Assembly (NCBI GenBank): GCA_903813345.2
Contig: CAIIXF020000010.1
Coordinates: 25,446,425-25,510,424, forward strand
Reading direction: 5' to 3'
Origin: Owenia fusiformis
Lineage: Eukaryota; Annelida; Polychaeta; Sabellida; Oweniidae
DNA length: 64,000 nt
Below are positions 10,676-21,594 of this stretch, in pieces. Under the pieces are notes generated by a model. The model did no database searches. It was not told the origin of the DNA and was given only the letters and a program-made list of their open reading frames with translations. The position numbers and the translations under genes are program-made. Position 1 is the first letter of the stretch; each line of letters opens with the position of its first letter.

Positions 10676-12504
10676 TCATAACCTTCTAGATCTAGGTGTT
10701 ACTACCTTGGGAATAATGTTAGGCTGATTGACTAGTGTTACTAACTTAGGAATATTGCTAGACTGATTGACTGGTGTTATTAATTTGGGAATAATTCTCG
10801 ACTGAGTAACTGGAGTTACTACCTTGGGAATCATGCTAGGTTGATCAGAAGCTTCACTTTCCATCTTGTTTTTCTCAATCTTTGTTTTTCTTGACTGGTA
10901 TGCACTTAGAGTTTGCTTTTTCTTGGTAAGTTCCATTACAGCTTTTGGTCCTTTCCCTTTGGCACAAGTGCTTATATATTTGTGTAATTCGGGAACCACA
11001 CTGACTTTTTGGGCCGAAATAGAGATTTCAGTGCTTCTTGGCACATAATTGCCGGATGTGTTTCTGACTTGTATGAAGGGCAATAATGGCTCCCCTTACA
11101 ATCACTTCCCCCATCGCAATCTTGCCCCTTGTGGAAACCTCCAACAATGTCCCCCTGGGATATAGGGTACAGACTTCCCTGATTTGAAAGATTTCTCCTT
11201 CTCCTCATTACCTTGTTTCTTACTTTTATCCACCTCCAGGGTTTCTTTCCTTGTTTGTCCTCTCTTTGAATCTCCCCCTTTGGCAGGTTAAGGCATTCAT
11301 AGTATAACATTTGGTCCATGACCCCCCATGGACATGGCTTTGCTAAAAATGTGGTCGTAACACCCCCAATTTCTTTTTTTGATCTTCAAATTATGGACCA
11401 AAGCCATGTATGATGCCAGATCCCCAGCCTCCAAAGAGTACTGTAGTGTGTTAATTTTCACAAAAATCAAAAATGCCCTCTGCCACTCTGGGTAAGTCAA
11501 ATACCTCCTCACTTTTTTGTTGGGAAGAAATATTTGGTGCCCATTTTTACTGCTACTTCTGTTACCCTTGTAGCCGCCTCATCGCTGCTTGTATCATCCT
11601 CCAATAATTTTGACATTTCGATAAACTCATTGTTCCAAAGTTTTTGTTTAAGGGCTTGTTACCCCTTTGTATGGCTGAACCTGGTCCCAAATTGTATGAG
11701 GGAGGATGATTATATATAGGGTTACTATTCCATAGTCCACTTTGCTACATTTGAGGAGTCCCTCCCGGTTGCCACCCAGATGTCCCTTGAGGTGGAATAA
11801 ACTGTGGCTGCATGCTTTGTGGCTGAAACTGATTCTGACCTTGTCCTAATGGCCTATACCCCCATATGGTCCTAAACCTTGTGGTGGAAAGCCCCCTTAT
11901 GGTTGTATTTGTCCATAAGGTCCTTGAGCCTGCATTCCTTGAGTACTGGGCTGACTTTGAGATGAATTGTCCATACCCCCCATAAGATAAACTTTGTTGT
12001 TGTATATATCCATAACTATTGTAGAATGGGCTATTTGGCATTTCCCACCAGTATTGGGGCATATGTTGTTGAGCCCCCCTTACTTGTGTCCCTATTTGTG
12101 GATTTACTGAACCCAGCCCTTGTTGATTTTGAAACTGAAGCCCGACGGGTACCTCCACCTGCCCCAAAGCCCGAGTCCCACCTGGTATCTCCTGGGTCGG
12201 GACTGCGGACCCCGAGTTGGTAAGGAAGGGTATGTTGAGATACCATTGGGTCCCATTCAGCTCGTGTATTCACATCGGAAGATTCATTTGATGATTCATC
12301 GGAATCCGGCTTATTGGTCCAGACTGTGTCTGAATTTACATTATGCTCTTCATTTGGCTCTTCAACTGTTTCCCTGGGATATGGCAGGGTACTATCTGAA
12401 TTAACAGATGATTTTTTGAAAGATACTCTACGTTTTTTTGCTTCTTGCCACTGTCTTTTTCGCCTTTTCACTTCTGACCCTTTTTCTTTTCCCATATTCT
12501 GCAA
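10676..12504 (-). pseudogene. Gag region with CCCH-like finger, element B
   Basis: Frames 12504-12031 (Lys/Arg/Ser-rich, acidic), 12167-11745 (Gln/Gly/Tyr-rich, low complexity), 11512-11297 (YLTYPEWQRAFLIFVKINT and GDLASYMALVHNLK), 11319-10972 and 11083-10676. The fourth has a Cys-rich motif FHKGQDCDGGSDCKGSHYC, matching C-x8-C-x5-C-x3-H of elements C and D with the first Cys lost (VGGFHKG). The last frame holds a 5-fold IPKLVTPVNQS-like repeat before the RT linker. Frame changes indicate decay. Confidence 0.65.
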
Positions 12505-12929
12505 TTCACAAACAATATAGTACTTAAATTACTACTGCGACTCCTTTGGGCAAATGAAATGTGTACCATTATTCCTATTACCAAAGTGCCATATTGTTTA
12601 TCCCCCCCCCCCCCTTAAGAATTACCCCATTTAGAACATAACAACAAAAATTCATTCCCTTTATGACAGTCCCCAATATTTACTAATATTATCTTACTAT
12701 GTATACATCATTACATTATAACTATAAATTCCATGGGCTCTGACTACCCATGCCACTTACTATATTTAATGGTCCACCTATTAGGGCCGTTCATGAAAAC
12801 TATTTCTTAACTATCATGCATTAATTAGCTTATGTATCATACAAAATGTTAATACTCACTTCCTCTTCCAATCCCCAAGTATAAGCAATTGATTTGGATT
12901 CCTCCCATTTAAATTTAGTAAAGTTTGTA
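12505..12929. other. Spacer upstream of element B Gag
   Basis: Contains a C14 homopolymer at about 12601-12614. A short minus-strand frame (13042-12830) reading LEHFRQCKIINTDSLLSKIK reaches into it from the tandem array. No supported gene. Confidence 0.4.
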
Positions 12930-15900
12930 TGTAAATCTGTTTTTATTTTTGATAATAGACTATCTGTATTAATTATTTTGCATTGTCTAAAATGTTCTAA
13001 TATTCCATATGAAGCTGATATACCTTGATAGAAGACCATCAAGAAATGTAATACGGATTATATATATATATAGAAGGCCTTCTGGAAATGTGATGCTGTT
13101 TCTGCCTGGTTTTAATGTCCCTTTAATGTTCTCTTAATGTTCCTAAATCTAATTGAGGGTAATAGAGCTGGAGCCAGCAAGGGTCAGGTCACCTTCGAGT
13201 GCACGCCATAGATCACACCAATAGGTTGAGGTTTACACAGCTTACTGGTTGTGTCTGGTCCAATTTATGAGGAGAATGTACTCTTGTTTGTAAGGCTTCA
13301 CATACTCACACCAGAATCACATTTGTTTGAGACCTTTTATCCTGTATACTTCTTTTCTTCACTTTAATTTTTTGTTATTTTTGTGTCTTGTTCAACGGCC
13401 TCGTTTTAATGACTTGTTTGTAAATCTGTTTCAAGGGTCAGGTCACCTTCGAGTGCACGCCATAGATCACACCAATAGGTTGAGGTTTACACAGCTTACT
13501 GGTTGTGTCTGGTCCAATTTATGAGGAGAAATAGGTACTCTTGTTTGTAAGGCTTCACATAGTCACAGACCTTTTATCCTGTATACTTCTTTTCTTCACT
13601 TTAATTTTTTGTGTCTTGCTCAACGGCCTCGTTTTAATGACTTATATGTAAATCTGTTTTTATTTTTGATAATAGACTATCTGTATTAATTTTTTTGCAT
13701 TGTCTAAAATGTTCTAATATTCCATATGAAGCTGATATACTTAGATAGAAGACCATCAAGAAATGTAATACGGATTATATATATATATATAGAAGGCCTT
13801 CTGGAAATGTGATGCTGTTTCTGCCTGGTTTTAATGTCCCTTCAATGTTCTCTTAATGTTCCTAAATCTAATTGAGGGTAATAGAGCTGGAGCCAGCAAG
13901 GGTCAGGTCACCTTCGAGTGCACGCCATAGATCACACCAATAGGTTGAGGTTTACACAGCTTACTGGTTGTGTCTGGTCCAATTTATGAGGAGAAATAGG
14001 TACTCTTGTTTGTAAGGCTTCACATAGTCACAGACCTTTTATCCTGTATACTTCTTTTCTTCACTTTAATTTTTTGTGTCTTGCTCAACGGCCTCGTTTT
14101 AATGACTTGTATGTAAATCTGTTTTTATTTTTGATAATAGACTATCTGTATTAATTTTTTTGCATTGTCTAAAATGTTCTAATATTCCATATGAAGCTGA
14201 TATACTTAGATAGAAGACCATCAAGAAATGTAATACGGATTATATATATATATATAGAAGGCCTTCTGGAAATGTGATGCTGTTTCTGCCTGGTTTTAAT
14301 GTCCCTTCAATGTTCTCTTAATGTTCCTAAATCTAATTGAGGGTAATAGAGCTGGAGCCAGCAAGGGTCAGGTCACCTTCGAGTGCACGCCATAGATCAC
14401 ACCAATAGGTTGAGGTTTACACAGCTTACTGGTTGTGTCTGGTCCAATTTATGAGGAGAAATAGGTACTCTTGTTTGTAAGGCTTCACATAGTCACAGAC
14501 CTTTTATCCTGTATACTTCTTTTCTTCACTTTAATTAGACTCCAGATGTAAATCTGGAGTCTATTGTTTTCGTCAGTATTATTGTTTATTATTATTATTC
14601 TTTATTATTTTTCTTTCCCAGTTTTCTCGTTAACTAGAAGATATTGAGTCAAGTCTTATATATGGTCCATTTAGGTCCTAGATCTAGTTTCTCGGAAATT
14701 GGGTCAAATTTTTATCTAGGTCAAAGGTCAAGAACTAGGTCAAATCCAGTATTTTGTCACTTTTTTCGATTTTCTCGGTCGTCCTTCAATATTTTCGATC
14801 CGTTTTTTTTTCATTGTGTTCCTTATAAAAAAGTAGAAAACCTAGGGTCGATTTAGTTTTTTGATATCTCAAACCGATTTCGAGATATCAGTGTCCGAAA
14901 ACAAGGTCCAAAAAAAGTTCTCCGAATCAAATGTCTAGGATATTAGTCATATAGGAAATTTTCTCAGGATTCCGGATCTGAAAACCAAATTTAGATCTGA
15001 CTTCCGGTTCAGAAGTTATGGCGTTTTGAAAGCTCAAAAATCGCTAAATTTGGTGCCCATGTTAAGTCAATGGGAAAAAAGATTTTTTTGAAGTAAAAAA
15101 TATGAAATATAGACTGAGTTTAGCTAAATATAATGAAAGCTTTTAAAAGAATGGGACCTCAAAAGCCATCTAGCTTCAAAATTTGGACACCAAAATGCCT
15201 AGGTCAAAATCTAGGTCAAATTCAAAGTTTTTCCTTATTTTTGCGATTCTGACACTACAGATTAATTATATTCTTCGAAATTTTGTATACATGTAGCCAA
15301 GAGTACGCTAATAGTGTTAGCTTTTTGCCGTCAGAAAGTATTTTGACCCACTTTTTAGATATGGTGTCCGAAAAGTAGGTCAAAATAAAAAGTTCTCCAA
15401 ATTCAACGTTTGGGTTATGAATTAAGAATAGAATCTTCTCAGAAATCCGAATCTGCAAACCAAATTTCAATTCGACTTCCGGTTCCGAAGTTATGGCGTG
15501 TCCGAAAAGTAGGTCAAAATAAAAATTCGCCAAATTTAACGTATGAATTATGAATCTGCAAACCAAATTTCGATCCGACTTCCGGTTCGGAAGTTATGAC
15601 GTTTTGAAATTTCAAGAAAAATCGATCTGATGGTATCCTGATAGAAAGTCAAGAGTAGAGAAGAAAATATTGAAAAATGCATCCATCCTTCCTTTCTGAT
15701 CCTATCCTATCCTTCCTATCTACCCTTGCTTCGTATCCTCTCCTTCTTATCCTTCCTATTCTATCCCTTCTTCCTATTCTATTATATCATTCTTTCCTAT
15801 TCTATCCTATAGTTCCTTCCTATTCTATCCTATCCTTCCTTCCTTTTTCATCCATCCATCTTTTTCTGGATGACTTAGCTTATTTTGATGACTTGGCTTA

Positions 15901-16020
15901 TTCTGGATGACTAGGCTAAAAAAAGTCTAGATCTGGAGTCTGAAATTGAACTCGTTCAATTTCCAAAATCTAGTGTTTTGTTATTTTTGTGTCTTGTTCA
16001 ACGGCCTCGTTTTAATGACT
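12930..16020. repeat. 465 bp tandem array, interrupted by a Helentron-like insert
   Basis: Units begin with TGTAAATCTGTTTTTATTTT at 12930, 13647 and 14112 (spacing 465 between the last two). A short internally deleted unit begins near 13420. Each unit contains ATTCCATATGAAGCTGATAT, a TATATATATA run, AGAAGGCCTTCTGGAAATG, GGGTCAGGTCACCTTCGAGT and CAACGGCCTCGTTTTAATGA. The last unit is split: its end (15976-16020) resumes after the 1.44 kb insert at 14537-15975. The array abuts element B Gag on one side and the truncated RT of element C on the other. Confidence 0.85.
14537..15975 (+). mobile_element. Non-autonomous Helentron-like element
   Basis: It interrupts a tandem-array unit within TTTAAT/TTTTG without any target duplication. 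The 5' end opens with a perfect 11 bp stem hairpin (AGACTCCAGAT, 4 nt loop, inverse; 14537-14562). The 11 bp arm recurs inverted near the 3' end (15931-15941). It is followed by a perfect 10 bp stem hairpin GAAATTGAAC/GTTCAATTTC (15942-15963) and CTAG 6 nt later. An asymmetric terminal inverted repeat, a 3' hairpin and T-rich insertion without duplication are features of Helentrons. The interior repeats CTTCCGGTTC-GAAGTTATG three times and has a CCTATCCTTCC microsatellite (15680-15860). No Rep/helicase gene is present. Confidence 0.65.
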
Positions 16021-16024
16021 CCTC

Positions 16025-16560
16025 TTAAACCAAAAAATCATCTAAAACATGAAACATATAAGTGATTACCAATTTATTTGTACTAATCCAATTGAGAGAA
16101 GTGCTTAGTTTTTCAAAAGTAACACAAGAAATGGACAATCCCATGGGCAATGTACTGTCTACATAATATTGGTTCTGAAACATGAAGCCTAAAAGATAAC
16201 GAGATTCAGGATGTATCGGTACAATCTGAAACGCCGATTTAATGTAACATTTCGGTAAGAAAATAGGTTTACAAAGGGATTTTAACAACTTCATCACATC
16301 TTGAATCCTTTGATATTGTACTGACGTTAACTCTTTTTCAATCCCTTCATTAATCGATGACCCATCTGGAGCAGACAAATGGTGTATCCTCTGAAACCCA
16401 CCTGGCATTTTCTTGGGCACCAGACCTACTGGTGAGACTACTAAGCCTTATGGACGATCACGAAAAGGACCCAACAAAATACCTTGTTCTACTTCCTTGT
16501 TTAACTTATCTTTCAAAATATCACAATGAGTAAAAGCGGATTTCAAATTTTTGGGATCTT
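16025..16560 (-). pseudogene. Reverse transcriptase, element C (truncated)
   Basis: The 131-codon frame 16420-16025 contains PKKMPGGFQRIHHLSAPDG, INEGIEKEL, FLPKCYIKSAFQIVPIHPES (expected Asp replaced by Cys/Tyr), LPMGLSISCVTFEKLS and FHVLDDFLV, after which the sequence ends. The N-terminal part (16560-16421) is open in another frame with a stop. The RT is cut within the palm domain and cannot be functional. Confidence 0.75.
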
Positions 16561-16561
16561 T

Positions 16562-17950
16562 TCACGGGAGATGTCCAGAAAAAAGAATAATGAAACCCTC
16601 TTTAAAACCCTTTCTCAATTGGTCTACTATTTCAGTGTCATAATCTTTCAAATAAGGCAACAAATTAAAGATTAAGACTGGCGTAACTATAGGATAATCA
16701 CAAATCTTTGTTGTTTCTATGAGCGGAGGAGAAAAACCACGAGTGAGGTGATGGTTGTCCCTGTCACACTCTCCGATAGACAATTCCTCCTCCAACTTAT
16801 CATTTTTTTCCTCGGCACTACTATGCTTTCCCTTTTCCTTTTCCCAAACCTCTACCACGAAAGGGATTCTTCATAGCTTCTACGCAATGCAAGGCAGAGT
16901 GTTTTTTTTACATGCAGGGCATAAATGACTGCCCTTACATTGCATCCCTCCAGCACAATATACCCCTTTGTGATAGTTGAAACAGTGCCCTTCCGATACA
17001 AAGGTGACAGGCTTCACTAACTCTTCCTCTTTATCTGTGTCTTCCTTCTTACAATCCACCTTAGTCACGCTCCAATCACCCGAGCCCTTTTGACCAGAAT
17101 TACTTTTGTAGTTCCATTTCTTTTTAGAGGTTTTCTGGGTTTCTGTATCAAAACAGCCCTTGGGCAGGTTGAGTGACTTATGATAGCTAACTTGGTCAAG
17201 AACCCCCCCCCCCAAGAACACCGCTGATTCATCCTTCCCTCTGTTTTTAGTGACTGTATAAGGGCAATATATGGTGTCAATTCACCTGCCTCTGTTGGGT
17301 AGACTGACAAGTAAATTTTTGTGAATATCAAAAAAGCTTTCAACCAATCCATATAAACATGTTTACCTTCCCCATATACCATTGTGACCTTCACATCATT
17401 ATCTTCATCACTATCATTGTTGTCTTGCAATAACTTACTCAACTCAATGAACTCATGATGCCAAATTCTTTGCTTCAATGAATGTGTCACAGTTATCCCA
17501 ACTGATGAGGACATGTCTATCTTAGGAGGGTTAGGATGAATAGACCCCAAACTGATCCCATAATGACATTAGACAAAGGTTGAGAATCAAGCATTGGATT
17601 TGTTCCCCCCAAAACCCTGTCCCATCATACCATGATTTTGTCTCACACCTAAAAGTGTGTTTGTTGTTTGATCCTGTCTTTGATCCAATGCTGTTGTGAC
17701 CCATAACTAGCTGAAGGCACTACAGGAGGTATCCCTTGAAGTTGTGGATGCTGAGGTAAATAAGACTGCTGGCTGGTTATGAAAGGTGATGCTGAGGACC
17801 TATGCTGATAGACGGAAGGAGGAACTTGGGATTGATATGGTATATAAGGGTGCTGATTATGTGTGAAGGTGCCTGAGCATGGTCTATTAATTTTTTAAAT
17901 TTACGTTTATTTTCTCTGGTCAAATATCCTGATGCACCGTTTGAGGAATA
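16562..17950 (-). pseudogene. Gag and linker region, element C
   Basis: Frames 18031-17777, 17550-17065, 17221-16880 and 16858-16562. Visible blocks: a basic N-terminal LTRENKRKFKKLIDHAQAP, LKQRIWHHEFIELSKLLQD, MDWLKAFLIFTKIYLS with GELTPYIALIQSLK, and a clean CCCH finger C-FNYHKGVY-C-AGGMQ-C-KGS-H followed by C-x2-C. The linker frame has VTPVLIFNLLPYLKDYD. The finger spacing C-x8-C-x5-C-x3-H matches the CCCH zinc-finger consensus. Confidence 0.65.
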
Positions 17951-18720
17951 CCTCAAACGGAAAACTGCACTCCTGACAAAATTCTTCGAAAAGCTTGAGA
18001 CTTGTTTGACACTGCATGTAAGACTCTTCAATTAACAAGAAATTGTCTAATATATGTGTATGCAACCCAATTCATGGCAGTACTTAGCAGTTCAAAGTAT
18101 TTGCACGAAATGGAAAGTCCCATAGGTAGGGTACAAGAAATATAATATTTACCATCAAACTTGAAACCCAAAAGTAACTGATGTTCTGGGCATATTTGCA
18201 CTATGTCAAAAGCAGACTTAATGTCCGTCTTGGCTAGAAAAACGGTTTCCCCGACCTTTTAATAATATGGACACCATTTTGAATAGAATGGTACTGTACC
18301 GTTGCCAATTCTTTCTCAAATCCTTCATTGATTGACTTTCCTTCAGGGGCGGACAAATGGATTATCTTCCTAAATTTTGCAGGTGTCTTTTTTTGGAACC
18401 AAACCTATAGGAGAAATATGTAAACCCTCGGGCTTTTTACAAAATGGCCCTGCAATCTTTCCATCCTTTAAGTCTTTCTGATTTTTTTCCCGAAGTTGGT
18501 TTTTTAATGTGTCAGCTGATCTTAAATTTTTGGGTTCTGTGTCCAAAACTTCACCCTCAAATGGAATTTTGAAACCCTCTGTGAAACCCTGATGAATCTG
18601 AAAAACCAAGTCTTCCTCATACCCTTCCAAATATTCTGACAACTTCTCTTTTTTGACAGGGGTCTGGATTACATCCTTTCTGAGCCCAACAGCCTCCATT
18701 TCCCATTCTTTTACCTGCCC
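17951..18720 (-). pseudogene. Linker and reverse transcriptase, element D
   Basis: The 18699-18370 frame has TPVKKEKLSEYLEGYEEDL (family linker), FTEGFKIPFEG, DLKDGKIAGPF and ISPIGLVPKKD. After a frame change it continues to about 17951 with INEGFEKEL and HILDNFLLIEESY. The active-site pair is DN instead of DD, and stops lie between the blocks. The truncated end lies a few codons beyond FCQE. Confidence 0.7.
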
Positions 18721-19045
18721 CTCCCCTTTGGTTTAACAGATATCGCTCATGCCGGGTGGTTCTAAAATGTTCCGCTCACTAACTAAGTCTTTTCTCTGAT
18801 TTGAAACCACCTTTTTGTCTAAATAGGGTGATAGAGGTGACTGACTTTGGTTGAACGGATCTATCTCTGGTTGAAAATGCTCAACTTCCATTTTGTCATC
18901 AATGGTTTTTTTATTATTCGACCTAGCGCCCTCATCCCCATATTTTATGTCAATCCCGAGTTTCGATTCTAATCACTTTTTTTGTTGCCTTGGTTTAAAA
19001 GCTGTTTTAAGGGTCTGAGCAATGAATTGCTGGGTGAGTAGCAAA
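18721..19045. other. Degraded part of element D between Gag and linker
   Basis: Minus strand carries several stops and no recognisable motif. By position it corresponds to the variable Lys/Ser-rich segment between the CCCH finger and the RT linker in the other copies. Confidence 0.4.
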
Positions 19046-20470
19046 TTAATGTGAACAACAAGAATGGCTACCCACGCAACCTCCCCCCCCCTCACACTGT
19101 TCTCCCTTATGATATTTCCAACATAAACCTCTCGGAATGAATGGCATAGCTTTGACCTTTGATCTTTCTGCAGAAGTAATCTCTGACTTGGCCGAATAGC
19201 GTTCTTCCTTCTTACCTTTGTCCCCGAATTTCTTTCCCTTAAAACCCTCGGATTTCCTGAAATCGCCCTTGGGAAGATTCAAGCAAACGTAAAAAACTTG
19301 ATCCCAACAGGCCCAGGACTTTTCCCTTTTTTCCTTGCTTTTTCTTAAAAGCCTGTCGTATTTGCCCCAATTTCGAGATTTTAATTTTAGCTTGTGTATT
19401 TGTGACATATATCGGGCCAAGTCACTCGCTTCCTCGGGCTGTTTATGGGTATAGACCTTAACAAATATCAGAAACGCTTTCTGCCATTCCTCATAGTTCA
19501 AATACTTCCGAGTCTTAGCTTTCCCATAAACATGTACTCTCTGACCCCCTTTATACACCACCTCCGTCACCCTACTTGACACCTCGTCATCACTGTTATC
19601 CTTTTCTATCAATTTAGACAATTCTATTTTTTTAACATATTATTTATTTCCTTCATAATCAAAAAAATACACAAACTACTACCAAGCGCCATAGGCATTC
19701 TAGGTAGTTTAAGTTACATTAGAGGATTAATAACAGTAATCATAGATGCTAGAATCTACTGGTTTGATTGGTGTTTCAAATTGATGGTTAAAGTATTTGA
19801 TTGGATACTGTTCCTACTCAGCCAATTAATTTAAAAAAATGCTTGCGGTCAATTGTTCCACACACATGTAGGTAAAGCTTTATTAGGAGATGTGCTGTAT
19901 ACGTTTATCATCTACTCATCTAGTCAAAAAGACTATAGACATAATAAGGCACATCCTTTCTTAAAATTTTGAACATCAGTCTTAGATTTTTTCGTGTCTT
20001 TGATCAAAATATGTCAAAAATTTGACATGAAAAGCTTTCAGTTGTAACATTAATATCTCTATTACTCTGATTAAATAGGTCAGTCAGGTCAAAATTACGA
20101 ATGTTGGAATTTGTACCCCCAATATCGGCCTTGTCATATTTCCAAATAGTTTTCTTTAATTTGTGTCTCTTACTGAGGTCAAAATAGTAGAGTGGTCAGT
20201 ATTACCAATAGGGTCAGAAACAACCAATTCCCTAACGAGAAAAGGCTTGTTTGTAATAGAAAGGTCAATGCAGGTTCTTGAGTTTAGACAATTCTATGAA
20301 TTTGTTGTCCCAAATTTTTTCCTTTAAGGAATCTTCTATGAAGTCTAACTGAGCATTTGAGGTGTCAACCAGGGGGACTGTATCAATAACACTACCAGTA
20401 CCTTGATTAACCTTTGTTTTGTTAATGTCCTGTTCTACTTGAGTTTGTCCCATTGCCACATTTCTATTAT
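19046..20470 (-). pseudogene. Gag region, element D, split by an insertion
   Basis: The 5' part (20459-20283) ends DSLKEKIWDNKFIELSKL. The 3' part (19621-19046) resumes with the same Leu-Ile-Glu block and contains YLNYEEWQKAFLIFVKVYT, DLARYMSQIHKLKLKSRNWG, a Lys-rich stretch, and a CCCH finger C-WKYHKGEQ-C-EGGGG-C-VGS-H. The insert at 19628-20282 is flanked by TTTAGACAATTCTAT on both sides. The 3' frame is one open stretch of 191 codons, the longest intact Gag piece here. Confidence 0.7.
19628..20282 (-). mobile_element. LINE-derived fragment with 15 bp target duplication
   Basis: Flanked by TTTAGACAATTCTAT (19613-19627 and 20283-20297). On the minus strand the insert starts with codons resembling the end of an AP-endonuclease domain: CIDLSITNKPF and SDPIGNTDHSTI, the latter like the SDHxxI motif of LINE endonucleases. 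It ends at an A7 run next to the target duplication. Long duplications and an A-tail point to target-primed reverse transcription. RT sequence is absent, so the copy is 5'-truncated and probably internally deleted. Confidence 0.6.
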
Positions 20471-21237
20471 CTTGAGTGATTTCATTCTGGTGACCCTGAA
20501 AAGGGGTGCTGTAGACACGTTCCCTTGCCCTGGTATCCCCTTGGGCGGGGACTGAATCTCACTTTCACTCCTGTATATTCCCGCTCTTTGATTGGCAATT
20601 ACAACATGATGTGCATCTGGGAATGTCTTGCCCTATTCTTCCCTGACCTAAAAAGTTGTCAACCTTTTAACCTATTATCATTTCATGATTGTATGTATTG
20701 AACTGTGTGTGTACTGCAAACTTTTTTATTTTGTTAACCTATTTATTTTTATTTATTTTTTATTTTATTTATCCTTAATGCTTTACATACCTGATATTAT
20801 TCTGGTGACTTTAGTATATTTTTTTAATATACCACAAATCCACCTCAATAACTTTTCCTCATTATGGGTATTTACCCGTGACTTAGTTACCTCTATTTCC
20901 CTTCCTTGCCTTGCTTGATGGTTGATACTGCATATTGTTATAAGTGTTCATTAAATGATATTATTAATATTCATTACTTACATGTTTAACTATGAACAGC
21001 CCGCCCTATGCCTAGAAACAGGCCATCCATTACATCATCTCTGTAAACCCTCATGAATGAGTGTTTAAAATGTACCTCGTCTCTAAGCTTCTCAGCTATG
21101 GACTGCTCCACTCCTCTTGTCCGATAATATATATATAATGTCTTCAGTTGATTTTGTACTCAATAACACATTTACCCTATCAGTCACTAAATTATGCCTT
21201 CTGGCATGCTTTTCTGTTTTGATCCCTTTCGGGTACT
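20471..21237. other. Non-coding stretch between SGNH ORF and Gag, element D
   Basis: AT-rich, with TTATTTTTATTTATTTTTTATTTT near 20740-20775. No gene supported. Its position matches the 6149-7095 stretch of element A. Confidence 0.4.
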
Positions 21238-21594
21238 TCATGGAGGGGTGCGATGAATAAATTTTCCTATTAACACCTTACCATTTGGTCCCATATGTTT
21301 GGTACATTCTGTTGCAAGAGACCATAGCCCCTGGCTGATATCTTCCAGGTTCCCCTCCATATCGGCTGTTTTAACGCTAATGTCATTACCACCACCTTGG
21401 ATAAAACAACTTACGAATCCTTGCTCTACTTCTGATTTAACTTTTGTTTTTAATTGCTCTGAAGTCCCTCCGCTGCGTTCTGTATATACTTCCTCAAATC
21501 CAGGGGAATTTTTAAAGTCCCAAGGGTTGTCTTCAACAAAGCTCTTCAATCTTGTGATGTGGGAAGTACCCACGATCCACACACGAACAGCCAT
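21238..21594 (-). CDS. SGNH hydrolase-like ORF, near element D
   Basis: An open 118-codon frame starting MAVRVWIVGTSHITRL, a block I-like GTSH turn after a beta strand. It continues with CFIQGGGNDISVKTAD (block III GxND) and ends VLIGKFIHRTPP. Catalytic Ser would lie in GTSH, and the oxyanion Asn in GGND. The C-terminal D-x-x-H box is not seen before the stop, so the product may be partial. A TTTCAG precedes the start region and a GTGAGT lies about 35 bases upstream, compatible with a short intron. Better preserved than the copy at 7096-7649. Confidence 0.6.
   Translation of the reverse strand: MAVRVWIVGTSHITRLKSFVEDNPWDFKNSPGFEEVYTERSGGTSEQLKTKVKSEVEQGFVSCFIQGGGNDISVKTADMEGNLEDISQGLWSLATECTKHMGPNGKVLIGKFIHRTPP

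Larger units (their letters stand above)
8402..12504 (-). mobile_element. Tyrosine-recombinase retroelement B (most complete)
   Basis: The best-preserved copy in the block: Gag (12504-10676), reverse transcriptase (10608-9710), RNase H (9660-9256), tyrosine recombinase (9280-8402). No integrase and no aspartic protease motif is visible, as expected for DIRS/Ngaro elements, which integrate as circles through the recombinase. The active-site residues seen in RT (LDDF), RNase H (RSDNEA) and recombinase (HSFR, KYVR) are retained, although each ORF is split by frame changes. The 5' side runs directly into the 465 bp tandem array at 12930. Confidence 0.8.
16021..17950 (-). mobile_element. Tyrosine-recombinase retroelement C (3' truncated)
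   Basis: Minus-strand order: Gag (about 17950-16880), linker (16858-16562), reverse transcriptase (16560-16025). The element stops at 16021, just after the RT active-site box, where the tandem-array remnant begins. RNase H and recombinase are missing. On the 5' side it meets the truncated RT of element D near 17950. Confidence 0.7.
17951..21594 (-). mobile_element. Tyrosine-recombinase retroelement D (3' truncated)
   Basis: Minus-strand order: SGNH hydrolase-like ORF (21594-21238), Gag (about 20470-20283 and 19627-19046), linker (18720-18540), RT (18480-17951). The RT is cut shortly after the active-site box near 17951, where element C begins. A LINE-derived insert with 15 bp target duplication splits the Gag. 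RNase H and recombinase are missing. Confidence 0.7.

Noticed and set aside
12026-12520. Plus-strand frames up to 94 codons
   Set aside because: Antisense shadows of the low-complexity Gag of element B.
15677-15910. Ser/Leu/Pro-rich 77-codon frame
   Set aside because: It is a CCTATCCTT microsatellite inside the Helentron-like element.
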